From contig CAZVJW010000013.1 of assembly GCA_964627535.1 (NCBI GenBank), positions 15,002-79,001 of the forward strand: 64,000 nt of DNA, in the 5' to 3' direction. How positions within the stretch are numbered: the stretch's first letter is position 1; every line of letters begins with the position of its first letter. The stretch is from UBA1447 sp964627535 (GTDB taxonomy: Bacteria; Bacillota; Clostridia; Oscillospirales; Acutalibacteraceae). This document shows positions 26,275 to 32,564 of the stretch, piece after piece. The notes under the pieces were generated by a model. The model searched no databases. It saw nothing but the letters and a program-made list of their open reading frames with translations, and was not told the origin of the DNA. A program made the position numbers and the translations under genes.

Positions 26275-26377
26275 ATACTAATCCCTCTTTAAAACATAGC
26301 TAATAATTCAACACAAAAACTCATTCATCAAAGGTTTCCGCTTGATTTCATGGAGGTTTTAAAATCGGGATTAGTAT
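26275..26377 (+). repeat. TACTAATCCC inverted-repeat element with perfect ends
   Basis: 103 bases bounded by ATACTAATCCC (26275-26285) and GGGATTAGTAT (26367-26377), a perfect 11-base inverted terminal repeat. It carries no coding capacity, so it is MITE-like. Its right end is 14 bases from the phosphatase stop codon. Confidence 0.88.
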
Positions 26378-26390
26378 TTAACCACAGGAA

Positions 26391-26873
26391 TCATCCGCGG
26401 GCTTCCATAATTTTATTGTGCAGCGCCTGTCTGCTTCTTTCCAGCAGAGCCTTGGTGTTTTTGGGCACTATCCCATAAGCTGCCAGCACCTGTTCGTAGC
26501 ATAACGGGTTCGGGCTGTATCTGCAGTCATCCCATATATAACTGTCATCCATTTTGTTCCCTCTGACGATTGCGGCGGCTGTGGCGGAGCTGCGCGATAT
26601 TCCGGCGCTGCAGCAAACAATCAGTACATCGGCTTTATCCATGACTCCATCGGCAAATTCCTTTATTCTCAGCGCCGTTTTTTCATCCATTGATTTTGGG
26701 TCGCGCGGTAACAGTACATCCGCAACATGGAGTTCCAATATTTTATAAACACAGTCTTCGGGGTATTGTACCTTATCCCCGGGATAATCATAAAACGCGA
26801 TGATCCCGTATTTTTTTCCTTCTCTAATCTCGAACGGAACCTCTTTGCGGGAACAAATGATGAGTTCGCACAT
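26391..26873 (-). CDS. Dual-specificity/tyrosine phosphatase-like protein
   Basis: Small cysteine phosphatase-like protein. The P-loop is CSAGISR (C-x5-R, Cys88 and Arg94 in 160 residues), preceded by VLIVC and followed by SSATAAAI. An upstream Asp-containing segment (VLLPRDPKSMDE) may supply the general acid, but I cannot be sure. The ATG at 26873 is preferred over an in-frame ATG at 26906: GAGG lies 8 bases before it and it clears the stop of the upstream PHP gene (26884), whereas the longer frame would overlap that gene. It is the last gene of a three-gene operon with two PHP-domain genes, a grouping of hydrolytic phosphoesterases. Targets are unknown. Confidence 0.82.
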   Translation of the reverse strand: MCELIICSRKEVPFEIREGKKYGIIAFYDYPGDKVQYPEDCVYKILELHVADVLLPRDPKSMDEKTALRIKEFADGVMDKADVLIVCCSAGISRSSATAAAIVRGNKMDDSYIWDDCRYSPNPLCYEQVLAAYGIVPKNTKALLERSRQALHNKIMEARG

Positions 26874-26883
26874 CTCTATTTCC

Positions 26884-27840
26884 TCATTCCATATACAATT
26901 CATCAAGAAAATATGCTCTTGTATTCGCTCTTCTCCCCCGCTCGTCCGTCACTTCCAACCTGAAATAAATATCCGTCGGGTCGATGTCGAAATCCGCAGC
27001 GGTTACCGTCTCTGCTTCGGGCGCGTTCACAACACCGCCGTGTCTGCCGGCAGTGCTTAAGGTAATTCGGACAGCCGGCGAGCATTTCAGGGTCACTTTA
27101 TTATCTTCAATAGTGAGTTCGGTTATTGCCGGCCCGGCGGAGGTGTAAAAATCGCCTTTTTGAATTGCCGCCATAATCGCGGGGTAGGTCAATTCACCGG
27201 CTTTTATCATGATAAAACCGCCGAAGGAATCGTTATAGGGGCCGTCCATCGGTAATTTATTGTGATTATCGTCTGTCGCAACACAGTATAAACGCTTGCC
27301 CAGGCGCAGCAGTGTATCATACACCTGCGTTTGGTTGCCGTCTATGCCAACGCGGTGATAGCAGGTGTAGTTAAAAATCTCCGCTGCGAACAGCCCTTCC
27401 AGGCTCCTATAGTCATCCATCGTCTGCAGCGACCAGTACGGATGGTTATAACATACTTTAAATCCGTTTTCATTCAGTTGCCGGATGAAGCGGTTGACAC
27501 CGTCCTTGTCCGTATATTCCGGTTTAGGCAATACAATCTGCCGTTCGCCGTTGTCTGTTGCCCAGGCGTTAAAATGGTAGCAGGGCTTAAGGTGATTGAC
27601 TGTGCCTTCCCGGGAGCCGAAGCCGATTTCGTAACCGTTAAGCGCGAGAAAATCCGCGTCCGTCAAATCGTTATGCACGATAAACTTTTCGTGGTCGGTG
27701 TAAGCAAGTACCGAATAACCCTGCTTTTTGTATGCTTCTTTGAGTTCTTCCGGCGTCAGCCTGCCATCGGACAGGACGCTGTGGCAGTGCATGTTGGCTT
27801 TGTAATATTTGCCGCTTTCGGGCAAAAGAAACTTCTTCAT
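26884..27840 (-). CDS. PHP-domain metal-dependent phosphoesterase, paralogue 2
   Basis: PHP (polymerase and histidinol phosphatase) fold enzyme. Metal ligands are visible in NMHCHSVLSDGRLTPEEL (His18, His20, Asp25), LAYTDHEKF (Asp49, His50), CYNHPYW and a C-terminal ATDDNHNK. Residues from about 230 on (TSAGPAITELTIEDNKVTLKCSP) form a beta-rich C-terminal domain common in stand-alone PHP proteins. It is 318 residues. It is clearly a paralogue of the next gene upstream (27873-28826), with well over half the residues identical by eye. A phosphatase or phosphodiesterase function is inferred; the substrate is unknown. Confidence 0.85.
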   Translation of the reverse strand: MKKFLLPESGKYYKANMHCHSVLSDGRLTPEELKEAYKKQGYSVLAYTDHEKFIVHNDLTDADFLALNGYEIGFGSREGTVNHLKPCYHFNAWATDNGERQIVLPKPEYTDKDGVNRFIRQLNENGFKVCYNHPYWSLQTMDDYRSLEGLFAAEIFNYTCYHRVGIDGNQTQVYDTLLRLGKRLYCVATDDNHNKLPMDGPYNDSFGGFIMIKAGELTYPAIMAAIQKGDFYTSAGPAITELTIEDNKVTLKCSPAVRITLSTAGRHGGVVNAPEAETVTAADFDIDPTDIYFRLEVTDERGRRANTRAYFLDELYME

Positions 27841-27872
27841 AAGTCACTCCATTCAAAGTAATGCGTGCTTTA

Positions 27873-28826
27873 TCAATCTGCCAACTCATCAAGAAAATAT
27901 GCTCTTGAATTCGCGCGTTTTCCCCGCTCGTCGGTAACCTCTAACCGGATATATTTGTCAGTGGGATTAATCTCAAATTCGGCTTCGGTTATTGTTTCGC
28001 CTTCAGGGGCATTGACAACCCCGCAGCGCCTTCCCGCGGTGCTCATAATAATTCTGACCGCAGGCGAGCACTTTATTTTGACGATATTTTCTTCGGCATA
28101 CAATTCATTGATTGCCGGGCCTGCAGAAGCATAAAATTCGCCGTTTTTTATTGCTTTCATTACCGTATCATAGTCCAAATTTACGGCTTTAACCATGATA
28201 AATCCGCCGAACGAATCATTTAAAGGATGGCCAAACGGCTTTGCGTCATGGTTGTCATCCGAGGCAATACAGTACAGTCTTTTACCGAGACGGAGCATGG
28301 TATCATAAACCTGGGTTTGATTGCCGTCGACTCCGTCGCCGTTATATGCGCTGAAGTTGAATATTTCCATTGCAAACAAACCTTCAAGCTCTCTGTAATC
28401 ATCCATATTCTGCAATGACCAATAAGGGTGATTGTAGCAAACAAGAAAGCCTCCCCCGTTAAGTTCCTTAACGAAGCTGTTAATCCCTTCTATATCTCCG
28501 TAAACAGGTTTTGGCAAAACAGCGCTGTTGTCCTTATTCGTCAAGGCAAAGCAGTTGAAATGATAGCATCTTCTGAAATGGCCGTCATCAACAGCCCAAT
28601 CGCTTATATCAACCTCATAACTGTTGATCGCGAGAAAATCCTCATCACATAAATCGTTGTGAGTATAAAAGTTTTCGTGGTCCGAAAAGGCTATTATTGA
28701 ATATCCGCGTTTCATATACTCTGCTTTTAAAGTTTCGGGTGTTAACCGGCCATCCGATAATGTGCTGTGGCAATGCATATTTGCTTTATAGAAACTTCCG
28801 TTTTCGGGCAAAAGATAATGTTTCAT
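27873..28826 (-). CDS. PHP-domain metal-dependent phosphoesterase, paralogue 1
   Basis: Tandem duplicate of the following gene, with the same architecture. Metal motifs are MHCHSTLSDGRLTPETL, FSDHENF, CYNHPYWSLQNMDDYRELEG and ASDDNHDAK, and the C-terminal beta region SAGPAINELYAEENIVKIKC is retained. All expected metal ligands are present in both copies, so neither looks decayed. It is 317 residues, first in the operon, with AAAGGATG before the ATG and 32 bases to the second copy. No consensus promoter was found in the short gap upstream, which is filled by a TGTCATCC repeat. Confidence 0.85.
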   Translation of the reverse strand: MKHYLLPENGSFYKANMHCHSTLSDGRLTPETLKAEYMKRGYSIIAFSDHENFYTHNDLCDEDFLAINSYEVDISDWAVDDGHFRRCYHFNCFALTNKDNSAVLPKPVYGDIEGINSFVKELNGGGFLVCYNHPYWSLQNMDDYRELEGLFAMEIFNFSAYNGDGVDGNQTQVYDTMLRLGKRLYCIASDDNHDAKPFGHPLNDSFGGFIMVKAVNLDYDTVMKAIKNGEFYASAGPAINELYAEENIVKIKCSPAVRIIMSTAGRRCGVVNAPEGETITEAEFEINPTDKYIRLEVTDERGKRANSRAYFLDELAD

Positions 28827-28863
28827 AAAATCATCCTTTAATGTTACTTTCTGATAATAAATG

Positions 28864-28952
28864 TGTCATTCTGAACGCAGTGAAGAATCTTTCTTGATTT
28901 AAGGATCAAGATCCTTCGTCGCAAAGGCCACAAGTGTGTGGCCGGGATGACA
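28864..28952 (+). repeat. TGTCATTC-ended interspersed repeat, third copy
   Basis: 89 bases from TGTCATTCTGAACGCAGTG to GGGATGACA, with inverted ends and an internal GGATCAAGATCCTTCG hairpin region. It lies immediately upstream of the PHP operon. Confidence 0.8.
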
Positions 28953-28956
28953 ACGA

Positions 28957-28990
28957 AGCAAAGCCCCGCAGTCGGCAAAGACGGCGGGGC
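28957..28990 (-). terminator. Probable terminator of the 2-oxoacid oxidoreductase operon
   Basis: On the minus strand GCCCCGC and GCGGGGC (arms 28984-28990 and 28963-28969) form a stem followed by TTTGCTT, 11 bases after the last gene of the operon. Confidence 0.6.
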
Positions 28991-29000
28991 CATGTGCTGT

Positions 29001-29537
29001 TCAACTGTTCATACCGAGTTCTATCGCTTCCATATTCTTCGGGACAAGGTGCTGCTTGCGGGGCGGCACAATTTTCTCGATTGTTTTTTGCATGGTTTCC
29101 TTTGAACAGAAGTTCGTGAGTTGAAGCATTTTACCCATCAAAATGATATTTGCGAGCCCTTTCAGACCTTTTTCCTCTGCAAGTCCTGTCGCCGATACAT
29201 AATAAGCGGAAATGTCGTCACGCACTACTTTTTTATCGACAAGCGTACTGTCAATAATCACAATGCCGCCGGGCACAACAGTATCAATAAACTTTTCATA
29301 TGACGGCAGATTCATAACGATTAAAACATTAGGATTGCTGACAAGAGGAGAACAAATCGGCTCATCGGATATACAAACGCTGCAGTTTGCTGTACCTCCG
29401 CGCATCTCGGGCCCGTAGGACGGAAGCCATGAGACCTCTTTGCCGTCAATAAGCCCGGCATAGGCAATAACCTTACCCATAAACAGTATCCCCTGCCCGC
29501 CGAAGCCGGCGAGGACCGAGTTCATATCCTTCATCAT
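29001..29537 (-). CDS. 2-oxoacid:ferredoxin oxidoreductase, gamma subunit
   Basis: Gamma (POR-gamma type) subunit of a four-subunit 2-oxoacid oxidoreductase. Signatures are VLAGFGGQGILFMGKVIAYAG at the N-terminus, then WLPSYGPEMRGGTANCSV and NPNVLIVMNLPSY. The 178-residue length is standard for a separate gamma chain. The ATG overlaps the TGA of the beta gene (ATGATGA) and has AAGGAGG at 7 bases. It is the last gene of the operon. Together with beta, alpha and the ferredoxin subunit it should oxidatively decarboxylate a 2-oxoacid to acyl-CoA with reduction of ferredoxin. Confidence 0.93.
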   Translation of the reverse strand: MMKDMNSVLAGFGGQGILFMGKVIAYAGLIDGKEVSWLPSYGPEMRGGTANCSVCISDEPICSPLVSNPNVLIVMNLPSYEKFIDTVVPGGIVIIDSTLVDKKVVRDDISAYYVSATGLAEEKGLKGLANIILMGKMLQLTNFCSKETMQKTIEKIVPPRKQHLVPKNMEAIELGMNS

Positions 29538-30313
29538 TGAGCCGCCTCCTTTACGCTCGCTTCGGCAACCACATCAGCAGTTTTATCTTTATAAACGCCC
29601 AAAGGATAATAAGGGAGCATATTTTCGCGAAGCCAGCCAAGCGCCTCATTGGGCGCCAAACCCCAATTTGTGGGGCAGGAGGATATCACTTCAACAATCG
29701 AAAATCCGATACCGTCAATTTGAGTCTGGAATGCTTTTTTCAGCGCTTTTTTCGCACGGTTGACATTTTTCACACAGTCAACGGCAACTCTTTCGGCATA
29801 TGCTGTGCCATCCAATGTGGAAAGCAATTCGCAAACCCTGATTGGGTACCCGGCGGTTTTAACATCCCTGCCGTAAGGTGTTGTTTGCGTTATTTGGTTT
29901 GGTAATGAAGTCGGAGCCATTTGTCCGCCTGTCATGCCGTATATCGCATTATTGACAAACACAACGGTAATGTTTTCGCCTCTGGTTGCGGCGTGAACGG
30001 TTTCCGCGGTGCCAATGGCGGCAAGGTCGCCGTCGCCCTGATAGGTAAACACAACGCTGTCCGGAACAGAGCGTTTGATGCCGGTTGCAATCGCCGGCGC
30101 TCTGCCGTGCGGGGATTGAATCATATCGCAGGCAAAATAATTATACGCCATAACCGCGCAGCCAACGGGTGCCACGCCAACTGTTCTGCCTTCAATGCCC
30201 AACTCGTCAATACACTCCGCGACAAGGCGGTGGATGATGCCGTGCGTACAGCCGGGGCAGTAATGAAGCGGCGCATCGGTTAAAGCCTTTGGTTTTTGAA
30301 AAACAACAGCCAT
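29534..30313 (-). CDS. 2-oxoacid:ferredoxin oxidoreductase, beta (thiamine-diphosphate) subunit
   Basis: The TPP-binding subunit. HYCPGCTHGIIHRL is the N-terminal cysteine motif seen in VOR/KOR beta chains. APVGCAVMAYNYF and SPHGRAPAIATGIKR follow, and the TPP-magnesium motif is YQGDGDLAAIGTAE with VFVNNAIYGMTGGQMAPTS. The 259-residue length is usual. Its ATG overlaps the alpha stop by one base (TAATG). The substrate among branched-chain 2-oxoacids, 2-oxoglutarate and others cannot be decided from sequence alone, though the alpha subunit looks most like VorB. Confidence 0.93.
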   Translation of the reverse strand: MAVVFQKPKALTDAPLHYCPGCTHGIIHRLVAECIDELGIEGRTVGVAPVGCAVMAYNYFACDMIQSPHGRAPAIATGIKRSVPDSVVFTYQGDGDLAAIGTAETVHAATRGENITVVFVNNAIYGMTGGQMAPTSLPNQITQTTPYGRDVKTAGYPIRVCELLSTLDGTAYAERVAVDCVKNVNRAKKALKKAFQTQIDGIGFSIVEVISSCPTNWGLAPNEALGWLRENMLPYYPLGVYKDKTADVVAEASVKEAAQ

Positions 30314-31377
30314 TATTCAGCGCCTCCCGTCATTTTTATTATTTCGTCAAGAATCTCAGCCGGCGTGGGAATGATGCCGCCCGTATGCCCAAAGAAACTG
30401 ACCGGCCGTTTACAATTTATCGCAAGCTTGATATCGTCAATCATTTGCCCCATGCACATTTCCACGCAAAGGAAAGCTTTCGCTGTTTCGGCGGCGGCAA
30501 GCATATCATTTTTGGGGAACGGCCAAACGGTTATCGGGCGGATAAGCCCGACCTTAATCCCCTGTTGCCTTGCTTGTTTAACGGCAGCTTTGGCGATTCT
30601 TGCGGTTGCGCCATAGGCTGCCACGATATACTCGGCATCTTCGGTGAAATAATTCTCACACATTGTCTCGTTTTCCTGAATTATTTTATATCTTTCAAAG
30701 CGGGCTTTAACAAGACTTTCCAGGTCGGCTGCCTTTAAGTAAAGCGAATTTATTATATTGTGTTTGCGCTCATTCTTATGCCCGCAGACTGCCCATTCCT
30801 TTATCGGCAGGTCCGTCACTGCATTGTCGCCGATGACTACCGGTTCCATCATTTGACCAAGCAAGCCGTCAGCCAAAATCATGGCCGGCATACGGTATTT
30901 GTCTGCCAAATCATAGGCTTTTCCCACCAAATCAACCATTTCCTGCACCGAGGACGGAACAAAAACAAGTATATGCAAATCACCGTGGCCGGGGGCTCTT
31001 GTTGCCTGCCAATAGTCCGCTTGTGACGGCTGAATTCCGCCAAGACCGGGGCCGCCCCTTTGCACATTAATGATCAGCGCCGGAAGGTCGGAACCGCACA
31101 TATAGGAAATGCCTTCAGTTTTTAGGCTTATGCCGGGAGAAGACGACGAAGTCATGGCACGAACACCGGCCGCTGCTGCGCCTTGCACCATATTAATAGC
31201 GGCTATTTCGCTTTCCGCCTGCAAGTATGTTCCGCCGATTTTCGGCATACGTTTTGCCATATAAGCGGCAAGTTCGGTTTGCGGGGTTATTGGGTACCCG
31301 AAGAAGTTGCGGCAGCCGGCTTGAATTGCAGCCTCAGCCAGCGCTTCATTACCCTTCATTAATACTCTCTCAGCCAT
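30313..31377 (-). CDS. vorB: 2-oxoacid:ferredoxin oxidoreductase, alpha subunit (VorB-like)
   Basis: Alpha subunit, 354 residues. The N-terminus has KGNEALAEAAIQAGCRNFFGYPITPQTELAAYMA, followed by QAESEIAAINMVQGAAAAG, MTSSSSPGISLKTEG, NVQRGGPGLGGIQPSQADY and GHGDLH. This is the arrangement of the pyrimidine-binding domain, with domain II from about residue 240 (EYIVAAYGATARIAKAA). It is most like proteins annotated as 3-methyl-2-oxobutanoate dehydrogenase subunit VorB, implying branched-chain 2-oxoacid oxidation, but 2-oxoglutarate-type enzymes are close relatives. It is preceded by the ferredoxin subunit with a 9-base gap. Confidence 0.92.
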   Translation of the reverse strand: MAERVLMKGNEALAEAAIQAGCRNFFGYPITPQTELAAYMAKRMPKIGGTYLQAESEIAAINMVQGAAAAGVRAMTSSSSPGISLKTEGISYMCGSDLPALIINVQRGGPGLGGIQPSQADYWQATRAPGHGDLHILVFVPSSVQEMVDLVGKAYDLADKYRMPAMILADGLLGQMMEPVVIGDNAVTDLPIKEWAVCGHKNERKHNIINSLYLKAADLESLVKARFERYKIIQENETMCENYFTEDAEYIVAAYGATARIAKAAVKQARQQGIKVGLIRPITVWPFPKNDMLAAAETAKAFLCVEMCMGQMIDDIKLAINCKRPVSFFGHTGGIIPTPAEILDEIIKMTGGAE

Positions 31378-31386
31378 TCATTTCAC

Positions 31387-31593
31387 TCACCTTTCCACAA
31401 CAATCGCGCAATCCGGGCACATTATTGCGCAGGAAGCGCAGCCGGTGCATTTTTCCGGCTCAACAACTTCCATGGGATGATAGCCCTTTGCGTTTAGTTT
31501 GTCTTTCGAAAGCGCAAGGATGTGTTTGGGACAAACCACGGCACAAAGCTCGCACCCCTTGCAGACATTTTTGTCTATTGTAACTTTAGGCAT
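31387..31593 (-). CDS. 2-oxoacid:ferredoxin oxidoreductase, delta (2x4Fe-4S ferredoxin) subunit
   Basis: A 68-residue ferredoxin with two complete cluster motifs, CKGCELCAVVCP and CTGCASCAIMCP, joined by a short linker (GYHPMEVVEPEK). It is the electron-transfer delta subunit of the complex encoded by the next three genes. AGGAGG precedes the ATG. Confidence 0.95.
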   Translation of the reverse strand: MPKVTIDKNVCKGCELCAVVCPKHILALSKDKLNAKGYHPMEVVEPEKCTGCASCAIMCPDCAIVVER

Positions 31594-31620
31594 CTATGTT
31601 CCTCCTAAAAATATTAGTGT

Positions 31621-32286
31621 TCAGTTCCAAGGCAACTTGACGATTATATCAACGGGATAGAGATTTTCTATCTTTCCGGCAAGTTCCTGCCGGAGATGCT
31701 GCGGCACGGAAGTCATTGCAAGCGGAAGACCGGAGAGCAACGCTGTTTGCTCTGCATAAAACACCGAAGACAGAATGTCCTGCGCAGTTGTTAAATCGCA
31801 CAGATGGGAGTTATTGACAATCCCGGTTGCCTTAAGACTGCTTGCGGATTCCACTTCGCGCAGCAAATCGACAGCCTCCTGCGGAGTTGATATCAGCTTG
31901 CGAAATTTGTTGATAACATAAAGCATTTGATATTCGCCCCGGGCGGCAATTCTGTTTGAAAAGCGCCCAAGCGCATACGCGCCGACGTCGTCTCCGCCGG
32001 CATCAATAATGATATTTCCTTGGATACTGTCGAACACCGAAAAAATTTCCGCTGTTAAAGCGGGAGCATCTAATGTGGTTCCTGCAGAAGCAGGGCTAAT
32101 AACCTTTATGCCACCGGTTTCAAGCATTTCAGTATAATCGGAAGAACGGAAATACGGATTTACAATGTCCAAGTCAACAAGAGTAACCCGCTCTCCCCTG
32201 CTTTTCAAATCCATAGCAAAGTTCAGAGCAAGATTGGTTTTCCCGCTGCCGTAGTGGCCGCATATTATATTTATTCGCTTTAACAT
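31621..32286 (-). CDS. MinD/ParA-like P-loop ATPase leading the oxidoreductase operon
   Basis: SIMIBI-type P-loop ATPase. The N-terminus MLKRINIICGHYGSGKTNLALN carries a GHYGSGKT Walker A motif. TLVDLDIVNPYFRSSDY resembles the Walker A' and switch I region with its conserved Asp, and NIIIDAGGDDVGA is the DxxG-like Walker B region. There is no membrane-targeting helix. Length is 221 residues. It is the first gene after a good promoter and lies 27 bases before the ferredoxin subunit, so it should be co-expressed with the oxidoreductase. By family analogy (Mrp, NifH, CooC relatives) a role in cofactor or cluster maturation is possible; this is inference. Confidence 0.82.
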   Translation of the reverse strand: MLKRINIICGHYGSGKTNLALNFAMDLKSRGERVTLVDLDIVNPYFRSSDYTEMLETGGIKVISPASAGTTLDAPALTAEIFSVFDSIQGNIIIDAGGDDVGAYALGRFSNRIAARGEYQMLYVINKFRKLISTPQEAVDLLREVESASSLKATGIVNNSHLCDLTTAQDILSSVFYAEQTALLSGLPLAMTSVPQHLRQELAGKIENLYPVDIIVKLPWN

Positions 32287-32315
32287 ATTCAGCCCGCTTC
32301 ATATATATTATTAAA

Positions 32316-32344
32316 ATTATAGCACAATGAATATCATTATTCAA
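32316..32344 (-). promoter_or_regulatory. Predicted sigma-A promoter of the oxidoreductase operon
   Basis: On the minus strand TTGAAT (32339-32344) and consensus TATAAT (32316-32321) are separated by 17 bases, about 30 bases before the ATPase start codon. Confidence 0.75.
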
Positions 32345-32516
32345 TTCGATTCGGCTCTTCAACAGTAGAATTTGCACAAGCTTTGCAAAATACTTTTGTG
32401 CAATATGATTAGAACCCTCTCCGTTGCTTTTAAAAGATTTTTCTCCGAAAAGCCACCACAAGCGGTTAGCAGACTACTTAACATTTTACCTTGACAGTGA
32501 ATTATCTACAGGAGAT

Positions 32517-32544
32517 TAAAAAAGGGCAGGCTAAAAGCCTGCCC
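32517..32544 (-). terminator. Terminator of the cmk-plsC-ispH operon
   Basis: On the minus strand a perfect 9-bp stem (arms 32536-32544 and 32524-32532, 3-base loop) is followed by T6-7. It lies 20 bases after the ispH-S1 stop. Confidence 0.92.
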
Positions 32545-32564
32545 AAATTCATTGTATAACGGAT

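Noticed and set aside
27331..27861. 176-codon frame antisense to the second PHP gene
   Set aside because: Shadow frame with no domain; the PHP metal motifs and paralogy support the minus strand.
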